Shown here piece after piece: positions 29,644 through 38,703 of a stretch of DNA of 64,000 bases. Under the pieces are notes generated by a model that was given only the letters and a program-made list of their open reading frames with translations, was not told the DNA's origin and ran no database searches. The position numbers were made by a program, and so were the translations under genes. Numbering within the stretch: position 1 is the stretch's first letter; the number at the start of each line of letters is the position of its first letter. The DNA is from UMGS1668 sp035447605 (GTDB lineage: Bacteria > Bacillota > Clostridia > Oscillospirales > Ruminococcaceae): assembly GCA_035447605.1 (NCBI GenBank), contig DAOTHJ010000010.1, positions 5,468 to 69,467 on the forward strand, in the 5' to 3' direction.

Positions 29644-30114
29644 GTGCCAAGAAGAGGACAAATTGCAAAACGTGACGTCTTGCCTGATCCGCTGTATCAT
29701 TCCAAGATGGTCACCCGCCTGATCAACAACATCATGCTCGACGGCAAAAAAGGCGTCGCGCAGAAGATTGTTTATGGGGCTTTTGATATTGTGGAAGCCA
29801 AGACCGGTAAAAACGGACTGGAGGCCTTTGAAGAAGCTCTGGGTAACATCATGCCTGCGCTGGAATGCAAGTCCCGCCGTGTCGGCGGTGCAAACTATCA
29901 GGTCCCGATGGAAGTCCGCCCCGAGCGCCGCGAGACGCTCGGCTTACGCTGGCTGACCGCGTATTCGCGCGGCCGCAACGAGCGTACCATGAGAGAACGC
30001 CTTGCCGGCGAGATCATGGACGCGCTCAACAACGCGGGCGGTGCCGTCAAGAAGAAAGAAGACACCCACAAGATGGCCGAGGCCAACAGAGCCTTCGCCC
30101 ATTTCAGATGGTGA
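29644..30114 (+). CDS. rpsG: 30S ribosomal protein S7
   Basis: 156 residues, the exact usual length, if translation begins at GTG 29644 (MPRRGQIAKRDVLPDPLY) with GGAGGG just before it. The ATG at 29626 covers that binding site. It organises the 3' domain of 16S rRNA and may repress the operon. A 142-base gap from rpsL is longer than usual. Confidence 0.96.
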   Translation: MPRRGQIAKRDVLPDPLYHSKMVTRLINNIMLDGKKGVAQKIVYGAFDIVEAKTGKNGLEAFEEALGNIMPALECKSRRVGGANYQVPMEVRPERRETLGLRWLTAYSRGRNERTMRERLAGEIMDALNNAGGAVKKKEDTHKMAEANRAFAHFRW

Positions 30115-30158
30115 TCTCTTTCCGACCGCAACTTTTATTTTACAATTGAGGAGTTTTT

Positions 30159-32228
30159 ATGCCAAGAGATGTTTCCCTTGAGATGACCCGAAACATCGGG
30201 ATCATGGCTCACATTGACGCCGGTAAGACGACTACGACCGAACGGATTCTCTATTATACCGGAGTGAATTATAAGATCGGCGAGACGCACGACGGCAATG
30301 CCACGATGGACTGGATGGAGCAGGAGCAGGAACGCGGCATCACGATCACTTCCGCTGCCACCACCGCCCACTGGAAAGGCTACCGAATCAATATCATCGA
30401 CACCCCCGGACACGTCGATTTTACCGTCGAGGTGGAGCGCTCTCTCCGTGTGCTGGATGGTTCCGTTACCGTTCTGTGCGCAAAAGGCGGCGTCGAGCCC
30501 CAGTCTGAGACCGTGTGGCGTCAGGCAAATAAATATCACGTGCCAAGAATGGTGTACGTCAACAAGATGGATATCATGGGCGCAAATTTCCTTCACGTCG
30601 TTGATATGATGGTAAAACGGCTCAAGTGCAACCCGATTGTGATTCAGCTCCCAATCGGCGCCGAGGCCGATTTTGTCGGTCTCATCGATCTGCTTGAAAT
30701 GAAAGCTTATTATTATCTTGACGAGATGGGCACCGAGGTCGATATCCGCGACGTTCCGGAAGACATGATGGACCTTGCCAAGGAATACCGTGAAAAGATG
30801 ATCGAGTCCGCCGCCGAGATGGACGACGCGCTGATGGAAAAGTATCTGGAAGGCGAAGAGCCCACTATGGAAGAGCTCAAGGCCGCCATCCGGAAAGGCA
30901 CCGTCGAAAACAAGCTCGTTCCAGTCGTCTGCGGAACTTCTTACAGAAATAAGGGCGTCCAGAAGCTGCTGGATGCGATCGTGGATTACTTGCCTTCGCC
31001 GCTGGATATTCCTCCGGTTGAGGGCACCGATCCGAAGACCGGCGCGAAGATCGAGCGGAAAACTTCCGACGACGAGCCTTTCGCCGCTTTGGCCTTCAAG
31101 ATCGCGACCGACCCCTTTGTCGGCAAGCTGTGCTTCTTCCGCGTCTATTCCGGCACCGTCGATGCCGGTACGGGCGTCTATAACCCGGACCGTGAAAAAC
31201 ATGAGCGCCTCGGAAGAATCCTTCAGATGCACGCGAATCACCGCAAGGATCTGGAGACCTGCTACGCCGGAGATATTGCCGCCGCGGTCGGTGTGAAATA
31301 CACCACCACCGGCGATACCCTCTGCGATCCCAAGCACCCGATTCTGCTCGAACAGATGGTGTTCCCGGAGCCGGTTATCCGCCTTGCCATTGAGCCGAAG
31401 ACCAAGGCCGGCCAGGAAAAAATGGCCCTCGCTTTGGCGAAGCTCTCCGAGGAGGACCCGACCTTCCGCACCTACACCGATCAGGAGACCGGCCAGACGA
31501 TCATCGCCGGCATGGGCGAGCTTCATCTGGAGATCATTGTCGACCGTCTGCTCCGTGAGTTCAGAGTCGAAGCCAACGTCGGAAAGCCGCAGGTCGCCTA
31601 CAAAGAGACCGTCAGCAAGAAGGTCGAGCAGGAGACCAAGTATGCGCGCCAGTCGGGCGGCAAGGGCCAGTACGGCCACGTCAAGATCCGCATCGAGCCC
31701 AACGAGAGCGGCAAGGGATACGAGTTCCACAACGAAGTGGTGGGCGGCGCAATCCCGAAGGAGTATATCCCCGCTGTCGACAAGGGCATTCAAGGCGCGA
31801 TGCTCTCCGGCGTGCTTGCCGGGTATCCGGTCGTCGACGTCATCTGCACGCTGTACGACGGTTCTTTCCACGAGGTCGACTCCTCTGAAATGGCATTTGA
31901 GATCGCCGGTTCCATGGCGTTCAAAGAGGCTATGCGAAAAGCCGATCCGGTCATCCTCGAACCGATCATGAAGGTTGCCGTCAATATGCCTGAGGAATAC
32001 ATGGGCGACGTCATCGGAGATCTTAACTCCAGACGCGCACAGATCCAGGGCATGGAGGCGACGTTCGGGGCCGAGGAAATCCGCGCCTATGTCCCGCTTT
32101 CCGAGATGTTCGGATACGCGAGCGACCTGCGCTCCAAAACGCAGGGCCGCGGCCAGTATGTCATGGAGCCGAGCCATTATGTCGAGGTTCCGAAGTTCAT
32201 CGCCGAGAAAATCGTCAAGGACCGCTGA
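30159..32228 (+). CDS. fusA: Elongation factor G
   Basis: A 689-residue translational GTPase that drives translocation and, with RRF, ribosome recycling. G1 is AHIDAGKTTTTERIL, G3 is DTPGHVDF, G4 is NKMD, and the five-domain architecture is complete to VEVPKFIAEKIVKDR. Ribosome binding site GAGGAG. Follows rpsG by 44 bases. Confidence 0.97.
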   Translation: MPRDVSLEMTRNIGIMAHIDAGKTTTTERILYYTGVNYKIGETHDGNATMDWMEQEQERGITITSAATTAHWKGYRINIIDTPGHVDFTVEVERSLRVLDGSVTVLCAKGGVEPQSETVWRQANKYHVPRMVYVNKMDIMGANFLHVVDMMVKRLKCNPIVIQLPIGAEADFVGLIDLLEMKAYYYLDEMGTEVDIRDVPEDMMDLAKEYREKMIESAAEMDDALMEKYLEGEEPTMEELKAAIRKGTVENKLVPVVCGTSYRNKGVQKLLDAIVDYLPSPLDIPPVEGTDPKTGAKIERKTSDDEPFAALAFKIATDPFVGKLCFFRVYSGTVDAGTGVYNPDREKHERLGRILQMHANHRKDLETCYAGDIAAAVGVKYTTTGDTLCDPKHPILLEQMVFPEPVIRLAIEPKTKAGQEKMALALAKLSEEDPTFRTYTDQETGQTIIAGMGELHLEIIVDRLLREFRVEANVGKPQVAYKETVSKKVEQETKYARQSGGKGQYGHVKIRIEPNESGKGYEFHNEVVGGAIPKEYIPAVDKGIQGAMLSGVLAGYPVVDVICTLYDGSFHEVDSSEMAFEIAGSMAFKEAMRKADPVILEPIMKVAVNMPEEYMGDVIGDLNSRRAQIQGMEATFGAEEIRAYVPLSEMFGYASDLRSKTQGRGQYVMEPSHYVEVPKFIAEKIVKDR

Positions 32229-32253
32229 GGCGGTTATGGATTCCATTTGCATC

Positions 32254-32282
32254 TTGCATTTCCCGGGGAATTTTGTTAAAAT
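32254..32282 (+). promoter_or_regulatory. Sigma-A promoter of tuf
   Basis: TTGCAT (32254-32259), 17-base spacer, TAAAAT (32277-32282), so tuf can be transcribed separately from fusA. Confidence 0.7.
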
Positions 32283-32346
32283 ACCTTTGTATTGAGAAAA
32301 ATAAGAATCACGATACAAAACGCTAAACTGTAAGGAGGATAATCAA

Positions 32347-33552
32347 ATGGCCAAACAGCATTTTGAGAGAAACAAGCCCCATGTAAATGTCGGCACGATC
32401 GGCCACATCGACCATGGCAAAACTACCCTGACTGCCGCGATCACCAAATATCTGAGCCTGAAGGGTCTGGCCCAGTACGAGGCATATGACGCCATCGACA
32501 AGGCCCCTGAAGAAAAAGCCCGTGGTATCACCATCAATACCGCTCACGTCGAATATGAAACCGAAAAACGTCACTATGCGCACGTTGACTGCCCCGGACA
32601 CGCCGACTATATCAAAAACATGATCACCGGTGCTGCCCAGATGGATGGTACCATTCTGGTTGTCTCCGCCGCCGACGGCCCGATGCCCCAGACCCGTGAG
32701 CACATCCTGCTCGCCCGTCAGGTCGGTGTTCCGTACATCGTCGTCTTCCTGAACAAAGTCGACCAGCTCAACGGCGATACCGAGATGCTCGAGCTCGTCG
32801 AGATGGAAGTCCGCGAGCTGCTGACCGAGTATGGCTATCCGGGCGATGAGACCCCGATCGTTGCCGGTTCCGCCCTTGCGGTTCTTGAGGATACCTCCAA
32901 CGACCCGAACGCCGAGTGCTACAAGCCCATTCAGGCCATTCTGGATGCAGTTGACGATTACATTCCGACTCCGGAACGTAAAGCTGACCTGCCGTTCCTG
33001 ATGCCGATCGAAGATATCTTCACCATCACCGGACGCGGCACTGTCGTCACCGGCAGAATCGAACGTGGCCAGACCAAGATCGGCGACGAAGTCGAAATCG
33101 TTGGTCTTTCCGACGAGAAGAAGAAAACCGTCATCACCGGCGTTGAAATGTTCCACAAGATTCTGGATTACGGCGAGGCCGGCGATAACGTAGGCCTGCT
33201 GCTCCGTGGTATCCAGAGAACCGATGTCGAGCGCGGACAGGTCGTCTGCAAGCCCGGCTCCATTCATCCGCACACCAAGTTCGTCGGTCAGGTTTACGTC
33301 CTGAAGAAAGACGAAGGCGGCCGTCATACTCCGTTCTTCAACAACTATCGTCCGCAGTTCTTCTTCCGTACCACCGATGTTACCGGCGTCATCACGCTGC
33401 CGGCCGGTGTCGAGATGTGCATGCCTGGCGATAACGTCGAAATGAACGTTGAGCTGATCACCCCGATCGCCATTGAAAAGGGTCTTCGTTTCGCCATTCG
33501 TGAAGGCGGCCATACGGTCGGTTCCGGTGTCGTTATCGAGATCGGCGAATAA
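32347..33552 (+). CDS. tuf: Elongation factor Tu
   Basis: A 401-residue GTPase that delivers aminoacyl-tRNA. G1 is GHIDHGKTTLTAAIT, G2 RGITINTAHVEY, G3 DCPGHADY, G4 NKVD; domains 2 and 3 end GGHTVGSGVVIEIGE. AAGGAGG precedes the ATG, and a strong terminator closes the block. Confidence 0.98.
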   Translation: MAKQHFERNKPHVNVGTIGHIDHGKTTLTAAITKYLSLKGLAQYEAYDAIDKAPEEKARGITINTAHVEYETEKRHYAHVDCPGHADYIKNMITGAAQMDGTILVVSAADGPMPQTREHILLARQVGVPYIVVFLNKVDQLNGDTEMLELVEMEVRELLTEYGYPGDETPIVAGSALAVLEDTSNDPNAECYKPIQAILDAVDDYIPTPERKADLPFLMPIEDIFTITGRGTVVTGRIERGQTKIGDEVEIVGLSDEKKKTVITGVEMFHKILDYGEAGDNVGLLLRGIQRTDVERGQVVCKPGSIHPHTKFVGQVYVLKKDEGGRHTPFFNNYRPQFFFRTTDVTGVITLPAGVEMCMPGDNVEMNVELITPIAIEKGLRFAIREGGHTVGSGVVIEIGE

Positions 33553-33565
33553 GTTTTATCCAATC

Positions 33566-33603
33566 AAAGAACCCCTGTCCGTAAGGAACAGGGGTTCTTT
33601 TTT
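33566..33603 (+). terminator. Terminator after tuf
   Basis: 13-bp perfect stem AAAGAACCCCTGT / ACAGGGGTTCTTT, T run. Confidence 0.92.
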
Positions 33604-33668
33604 ATGCTCTTATAATACAAACAGGATTATACCGCTGCTGCCGGGTCCGAGCGGGCAACGGAAGTTTT

Positions 33669-34367
33669 TCAGACCGAACCGGAAGGGAGCTTTCCGTAAA
33701 TCCGATACAGCTCCCGGCCGCGTTCTCCGGTCCGAAAAGATTCGGAAATCTTTTTCAGCGCGAGGTGAAAGGTCTCACGGTCGAGATCCGCCTGAAGCAG
33801 CCATCGTTCCGTCTCTTCCGGTGCGGCGGCGTAGCAGGTCGCGATGCCCCAGGCACAGGCCATTTTCGCGTAAACCTCGGGGTGCCGAACGGAACCGTAG
33901 AGCTCCAGCAGAGCAGGGACAAATTCCGGTTCCACAAAATGATCTAGCAGCATCACTTCCGCAAAACGGACGGCAAATTCCCGCTCGTCGGCGAGCAGCG
34001 GAGTCAGAAAATCCAGGTAGATCTGCCGGTTCTTTCCGACGTCCCGGAAGGAAGCGCAGAAGCTGTCGCAGAGCGACCAGTTCCGGATTCGCGGAAGAAA
34101 CTCCGCGATATTGCGCAGCCGTTCCTCCACCGGCATGACCGCGCCGGCGATCACCATGCCACGGAGCATCGTCTCCTCAAAAAACAGATCGTCCCCGGAA
34201 GAGAGCGCATGTCTCCAGTCCGTTTTGCAGAGCTCCTTTGCCATACGGCGCAGTTTCGGCAGGCGCACGCCGAGCAGATGCTCCTCCTGCGGGATCAGTT
34301 TTCCGGAAAAGACAGCGTAGTCCGGCTCGGCAAGGGATAGCAGTTCTGCCCGGACAGTTTCTTCCAT
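33669..34367 (-). CDS. DNA alkylation repair protein (AlkD-like)
   Basis: A 232-residue all-helical HEAT-like repeat protein of the AlkD family, DNA glycosylases that remove bulky or charged alkylated bases without flipping them. LGVRLPKLRRMAKEL, RNWSLCDSF and ACAWGIATCYA match conserved positions, including the tryptophan and aspartate near the active site (WSLCD). GGGAGG is 7-8 bases before the ATG at 34367; the TTG at 34382 overlaps it. Single gene; the AT-rich DNA upstream probably holds its promoter. Confidence 0.85.
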   Translation of the reverse strand: MEETVRAELLSLAEPDYAVFSGKLIPQEEHLLGVRLPKLRRMAKELCKTDWRHALSSGDDLFFEETMLRGMVIAGAVMPVEERLRNIAEFLPRIRNWSLCDSFCASFRDVGKNRQIYLDFLTPLLADEREFAVRFAEVMLLDHFVEPEFVPALLELYGSVRHPEVYAKMACAWGIATCYAAAPEETERWLLQADLDRETFHLALKKISESFRTGERGRELYRIYGKLPSGSV

Positions 34368-34576
34368 CTTTACGCCTCCCAAAAAAACGGCATAAATAAG
34401 CCGAATGCTACAATGATATACTTATAATTATTATATTTATTACTATTAATATCTAAAACCTAATATAAAAAGGTCCTTTCGGGCGGGCGATCTTCCGGCA
34501 GAACGCTGTTTTTCGGAGGTCATTCCAACGGCCTGTTTCATATCCTGCCGCAAGGCCGGAAAGCGTCGGCCCGATG

Positions 34577-34613
34577 AAAAAATGCGTATCCCGATTTTCC
34601 GGATACGCATTTT
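34577..34613 (-). terminator. Terminator of the BlaI-like gene
   Basis: 13-bp perfect stem AAAATGCGTATCC / GGATACGCATTTT just past the minus-strand stop at 34624, with a run of T on the minus strand. The rest of 34368-34576 is AT-rich with nothing recognised. Confidence 0.8.
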
Positions 34614-34623
34614 GAATTCTTAT

Positions 34624-35022
34624 TCAGCTGGCCGGATGCTTCCGGCTGCGGATCCCGTAAACGACCTTTTCAAGCTGATCGACTTCCTCGTCGGGGAGCT
34701 CTTCCGGCACGCAGGCGGAGAGAAAAAAGTTCATGACGGAGCTGTCGTAAAAATGATCCAAAAACCTGTCGCTTTCACAGTCGAGGTATTCCGTTTTGGT
34801 GACCTTTGCCGAGTAAAAATTGCCGCGCCCTTTTTTTTCACAGAGAACGAAGCCTTTTTTTACAAGCCGGGAAAGAAAGGTGAGCACGGTCGTCGTCGCC
34901 CAGCCGTGGTTGTCGCCGAGCGCTTCTTCGATCTGGGTGCCGGTGAGCGGTGCCTCGGAATTCCAGAGCGCAATCATCACAGCAAGCTCCGTTTCGGGCA
35001 GCGTCCGAATTTTATTCGCCAT
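34624..35022 (-). CDS. BlaI/MecI/CopY-family repressor
   Basis: A 132-residue winged-helix protein. LPETELAVMIALWNSEAPLT and GWATTTVLTFLSRLVKKGFV are typical BlaI helix-turn-helix segments, YSAKVTKTEYL the wing, and the C-terminal part a dimerisation helix. The partner sensor protease BlaR1/MecR1 is not adjacent, so the inducer is unknown. GAAGGTG precedes the ATG at 35022; a GTG at 35031 overlaps it. It is monocistronic and probably autoregulated from a consensus promoter that holds a small palindrome. Confidence 0.85.
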   Translation of the reverse strand: MANKIRTLPETELAVMIALWNSEAPLTGTQIEEALGDNHGWATTTVLTFLSRLVKKGFVLCEKKGRGNFYSAKVTKTEYLDCESDRFLDHFYDSSVMNFFLSACVPEELPDEEVDQLEKVVYGIRSRKHPAS

Positions 35023-35076
35023 AAAAAACACCTTCTTTTCTCAGAACGGCTTCGACAACAGTAGAAGATTTTTATT

Positions 35077-35105
35077 ATTATAGCCGCTAACACTGTTTCT
35101 GTCAA
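35077..35105 (-). promoter_or_regulatory. Consensus promoter of the BlaI-like gene with a spacer palindrome
   Basis: On the minus strand TTGACA (35100-35105), 17-base spacer, TATAAT (35077-35082). AACA-G-TGTT in the spacer is a short palindrome well placed for self-repression; it differs from the classical TACA-NN-TGTA operator. Confidence 0.75.
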
Positions 35106-35260
35106 GCAAAGCGGCGCCGGGTTTAGGAAGGCGGGCCGCGTCCCCCAAAAAAGAAATGCGGCCTGTTTTTAAAAGGGAAAATAATACTTATTGTAAATAA
35201 CCTTCGCCGAAGAACGGGGGAGAAGAACTGCGGCCCGATCCCTTCGAATGAACGGAAATT

Positions 35261-35300
35261 AAAAAACGGCAGACCTCAAAGCAAGGTTTGCCGTTTTTTT
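35261..35300 (-). terminator. Terminator of the GDPD-TS-like-ybaK operon
   Basis: AAAAAACGGCAGACCT pairs with AGGTTTGCCGTTTTTT (one wobble); the minus-strand T run follows the ybaK stop directly. Confidence 0.85.
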
Positions 35301-35808
35301 ATTGTTCTTCTTCTGTTTTTTCTTCGGAGCAGAGATCCGCGATCTTTGCATTGGCCATGCGGATCAAATCGGTGGGTGCTGCTTTTACCTGTCTGCCGAT
35401 GCGTCCGCCGCTGACGGAGATGGTCTTTTGCCCGAGCGCGGATTCGTCGAACCAGGTGGGGAAAGGCTTTTTCATGCCGATTGGCGAGCAGCCTCCGCGG
35501 ATGTATCCGGTCAGCGGCAGCAGTTCCGAGACCTTGATCATGGCGATGGATTTTTCTCCGGCCGCCTTTGCCGCTTTTTTGAGATCGAGCGAGGCGCCGC
35601 CGGGCACGACGAATACAAAATAGCCGCCCGAAGCGCCCCTTGTCACCAGCGTTTTATAGATCTGTTCGATCGGGATGCCGGTCTTTTCCGCGACGGAGAG
35701 GGCGTCGACCGGCTCGTCCCCTTCATGCTCATAGCCGTGCGGCGTGTAGGGGATCTTTTTCTGATCCAGCATCCGCATGACGTTGGTCTTATCCTCTTTA
35801 TTGCTCAT
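35299..35808 (-). CDS. ybaK: Cys-tRNA(Pro)/Cys-tRNA(Cys) deacylase YbaK/EbsC
   Basis: A 169-residue member of the YbaK family, trans-editing enzymes that hydrolyse Cys-tRNA(Pro). The conserved lysine is in QIYKTLVTRG, GYIRGGCSPIGMKK is the family loop, and VSGGRIGRQVKAAPTDLI closes the domain. The start ATGAG overlaps the stop of the thymidylate-synthase-like gene by four bases, so it is the last gene of a three-gene operon. Confidence 0.92.
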   Translation of the reverse strand: MSNKEDKTNVMRMLDQKKIPYTPHGYEHEGDEPVDALSVAEKTGIPIEQIYKTLVTRGASGGYFVFVVPGGASLDLKKAAKAAGEKSIAMIKVSELLPLTGYIRGGCSPIGMKKPFPTWFDESALGQKTISVSGGRIGRQVKAAPTDLIRMANAKIADLCSEEKTEEEQ

Positions 35809-36563
35809 ACGGAGGAACGCTCCTTCAGTTTTTCGACGGCGGCGAGGATGTCGGGGATGCTCTCCTCCATCATGTCTTTATAAAACCCTTCGTATTCGTA
35901 GGTCAGCTCCTCCAAGGGCTTCGTTTTGATGGCCTCGGCGTACTGTTCCAGCATGCGGAAGGTCTTTTCGTAGGCGTGGTAGCTGTTGGCGCGGTGGGTG
36001 TAGGAACCGACCGGCACGCCGAGCTCGTCCGCCACTTTTTTCTGGAGCATGATAAACGCGAAGGCGTTCATAAAGGAAGCCTGCGGCGCGTCGTTGGAGC
36101 GCATCATCACCTTGCAGTGGAGCTTTCCCTCCCGGATGAAATACTGAATGCTCTGAAGGCAGGCGGGGTCGGCGTTTTTGCTGTCGACCTCGAAATCCCG
36201 GATATTCATAATGGCGCGGCGGGTGTCGGGGTTCCGGCGGAGCTCCGCGAGAATGAAGGGAAGCTGTTTCGCGTAGCGGTCGTGGTAGGTATATTCCCAG
36301 CAGTTGCCCTCGCCGATCTTGAAATCGAGGATGCCGTCGAGAATCTCCATCACATACTGCTGAAGCTCGTAAAAGCCGCCGATGTAGAGCCGGCTGACCA
36401 TCGGTTCGGCGAGGGCTTCGTCGACCGCGAAGGTCATGCTGACCTCCTTCTGCATCTGGCCCCAGTCGGAGCAGGAGAGCAGGTCGCCCTGCTCATACAG
36501 AGCAAGGATGGCTTTGTGATAGGCTTCCGGCAGCGTCCGGCCTTCCACAAAAATTTCTTTCAT
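35805..36563 (-). CDS. Divergent thymidylate synthase-fold protein
   Basis: A 252-residue protein. The C-terminal half follows the thymidylate synthase pattern: DPACLQSIQYFI aligns with the PCH-x-x-x-QF active site (cysteine 135 kept, following histidine replaced by leucine), MRSNDAPQASFMNAFAF aligns with the QRSxDxxLGxPFN segment, and GSYTHRANSYHAY with the GxxxHxxGDxHxY end. Several dUMP-binding positions are therefore altered, so dTMP synthesis is doubtful; a related nucleotide methylase or hydroxymethylase, or a non-catalytic role, is possible. Similar proteins are annotated as thymidylate synthase in gut Clostridia (from memory). ATG at 36563 is one base after the GDPD stop. Confidence 0.7.
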   Translation of the reverse strand: MKEIFVEGRTLPEAYHKAILALYEQGDLLSCSDWGQMQKEVSMTFAVDEALAEPMVSRLYIGGFYELQQYVMEILDGILDFKIGEGNCWEYTYHDRYAKQLPFILAELRRNPDTRRAIMNIRDFEVDSKNADPACLQSIQYFIREGKLHCKVMMRSNDAPQASFMNAFAFIMLQKKVADELGVPVGSYTHRANSYHAYEKTFRMLEQYAEAIKTKPLEELTYEYEGFYKDMMEESIPDILAAVEKLKERSSV

Positions 36564-36564
36564 C

Positions 36565-37389
36565 TTATGAAAAAACCTCCGACAGGTCGAAATTTTCCGC
36601 AATAAACGAGCTGGCGCCGGCCTCGACGGCCTGCCCGACCTCGTCCGCGGAATGCAGTGTCCAGGCGGCGATCCGTGTGCCGTAATAGCGGCAGAGCCGG
36701 AATCCGAAGGTGGAATCCCGGAAGTTCCACGAGAGGAAATCCGGCCTTGCGAGGAAGTTCGTGAAAAGATTCCCCAGCAGGAACGCGAGCGTGCGTTTGC
36801 CGTCCGTCAGGTGGCGCAGGTCGCAGGAGAGCTGGCCGCGGATAATATCCGGGCGGTTTTCCCGGAACCACCTGAGAATATACGGGCTGAACGATTCGAT
36901 GACAAACGGCCCGTCGTAGGCGTCCAGCAGCGGCATGACTTTTTCGCAGATGGTGCAGTCCGCCGGGTCCGCCGCGTATTTGAGCTCGCAGAGCAGCGGT
37001 GCGCCGTCCATGGCCTCCAGCGCCTCGGAGAGCAGCGGAATGTGTTCCTCGGTACCGGAGAGCCGGAATTCCCGGAGCACGGCCCAGTCGGTCTCCCCGA
37101 CAACCCGGTCGATGCCGCACATGCACGCCGTATTTGTGTCATGAAACACCACCGGCATGCCGTCTTTCGTCAGCCGGACGTCAAGCTCGGAGCCCAGCCC
37201 CTTCTCCGCAGCGGCGCGGAAGGCGGCAAGGGAATTCTCCGGCTTTGTCTCGTCGTGGAGTCCCCGGTGTGCCCAGACCAGAGGCAGGTCGAACGGGCGG
37301 CGGCGGTTCGGCGTCGTCATCCAGACGATAGCGAGGGCGAGCAGCAGAAAAATAATAATGAGGATGGTGATGGCAGTGGTAAAACCCAT
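36565..37389 (-). CDS. Membrane-anchored glycerophosphodiester phosphodiesterase
   Basis: A 274-residue protein with one N-terminal helix (about 5-25) and a GDPD TIM-barrel domain that cleaves glycerophosphodiesters to glycerol 3-phosphate and an alcohol. AHRGLHDETKPENS holds the catalytic histidine (41) and arginine, ELDVRLTKDG the metal-binding Glu/Asp, and VVFHD the second histidine. ISFAEN-like SSFIAENF ends the barrel. AAGGAGG precedes the ATG. It is the first gene of the operon with the thymidylate-synthase-like gene and ybaK. Confidence 0.9.
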   Translation of the reverse strand: MGFTTAITILIIIFLLLALAIVWMTTPNRRRPFDLPLVWAHRGLHDETKPENSLAAFRAAAEKGLGSELDVRLTKDGMPVVFHDTNTACMCGIDRVVGETDWAVLREFRLSGTEEHIPLLSEALEAMDGAPLLCELKYAADPADCTICEKVMPLLDAYDGPFVIESFSPYILRWFRENRPDIIRGQLSCDLRHLTDGKRTLAFLLGNLFTNFLARPDFLSWNFRDSTFGFRLCRYYGTRIAAWTLHSADEVGQAVEAGASSFIAENFDLSEVFS

Positions 37390-37564
37390 GAATAGCCTCC
37401 TTCATCGCCCCAAACGGGGTTGCGGGCCTTCTCTCCAAAAAATCAGCACCATGTCTTTCGCGGATCAGCCTGCGGAAAAATCCGAAGAGAGAGATTCTTT
37501 GCAAATGGGGAAAATAAGACTTGGGCGGCGAAATTATTGCGGTAAGGCCCGAATGCCGCCGTGC

Positions 37565-38446
37565 TCAGTCGATGTCTTCGACGACGGTCTCCGGCGGTTT
37601 ATCCAGCACCTCCGGGTGGCGGAGAAGCTGCTCGAATTCCTTGAACGCGGTGGCAAAATAATGGCCGTCGCAGATCCGCTCATCCGAGGTGAATTTATAA
37701 TCTATGTAGCGGTGCTTTTCTACGGAACCGTCCTTCTGCGTCTCGTAGACGGTCCGCTTCGCGCCAAACGCGATGAACGCCGGGCAGGTGCCGAAATTAT
37801 AAAGGTGATGGTAGACCGGCGGAATGCCCAGCGAGCCGAGGTTTGTAATAAAGAGGCTGCAATGGAAGCAGGAGGCCTGATGCAGCACTTTCGGCATCAT
37901 GCCGAAATAATCCAAAAGATTGATAAAAGAAATAAATGCCCGGAGCAGTACGCTCGGCATCCAGACCAGGCCCCGCGCGACAAAATCAAGGATTGTGGTG
38001 TCGCCCTCCTGTCTGGCCACGGCGATGGCATCCTCCATTTTATGATAGACCTCATAAATGCTGTCCTCGGGCTGGAACACGACCTTGATGGCGGTCTCCT
38101 GCGCATTGAGCTCCATCGACTTTTTTACCATCATCGAAAGGGTGATGTCCTCATGCTGGTAGATGCGCTGGCCGGCGATGAAGCGGTTGAGTCCTGGCTT
38201 TTGGGAAATGAGGCGGACGTAGGCGGCCACAATGACGTGCATAAAGCCGAAGCCGTCGAGTCCCTCCTCTTTTCTTTTTCCTCGAATATAGTTTTCGATC
38301 CTGCCCAGTTCAGCCGAACCGCCGAAAAGGTTGCTGGCATCGTTCCGCGTTTTCATAATAAAGGGAGCGACATAGTCCATCGGCGGCAAAGTGCGAATCT
38401 TCCGTCCGTCGTAGCGGTCGCCGAGTCTTCTTTTCCTTTTCTGCAT
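37565..38446 (-). CDS. Stand-alone 2-oxoacid dehydrogenase acyltransferase (E2/CAT)-fold protein, no lipoyl domain
   Basis: A 293-residue protein resembling only the catalytic domain of dihydrolipoyl acyltransferases (chloramphenicol acetyltransferase fold). GLNRFIAGQRIYQHEDI, FITNLGSLGIPPVYHHLY and DERICDGHYFATAF are the recognisable blocks. In active E2 enzymes the last reads DHRxxDG; here glutamate replaces the catalytic histidine, and no lipoyl or peripheral-subunit domain or E1/E3 gene is present. I recall the same DERICDG motif in clostridial relatives, so it is probably a family of its own with unknown function. AGGATCAGGA lies before the ATG at 38446; an upstream ATG at 38503 is possible. 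Confidence 0.7.
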   Translation of the reverse strand: MQKRKRRLGDRYDGRKIRTLPPMDYVAPFIMKTRNDASNLFGGSAELGRIENYIRGKRKEEGLDGFGFMHVIVAAYVRLISQKPGLNRFIAGQRIYQHEDITLSMMVKKSMELNAQETAIKVVFQPEDSIYEVYHKMEDAIAVARQEGDTTILDFVARGLVWMPSVLLRAFISFINLLDYFGMMPKVLHQASCFHCSLFITNLGSLGIPPVYHHLYNFGTCPAFIAFGAKRTVYETQKDGSVEKHRYIDYKFTSDERICDGHYFATAFKEFEQLLRHPEVLDKPPETVVEDID

Positions 38447-38632
38447 GATCCTGATCCTTTCCGCGGCGGGTGCACCGCATTTTTTCGAAAAACCCGGTTT
38501 CATTATAACAGGCCGGAATCCGCTTTTCCACTTTTTCCAGCGTAAAAATTAAGAATTAACTAAATAATAAGAAAAATATAACTAAAAAATAAAATTATCT
38601 AAGGAGAAGCCGGAATTCCCGGCAACACATTC

Positions 38633-38661
38633 TTGCGAAAAGCGTCCGCTTATGGTATCTT
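38633..38661 (+). promoter_or_regulatory. Putative sigma-A promoter of gltX
   Basis: TTGCGA (38633-38638), 17-base spacer, TATCTT (38656-38661). Confidence 0.5.
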
Positions 38662-38703
38662 AATTGCGTATGTAAATTTTACCGACTGGAGGACACAGAA
38701 GTT

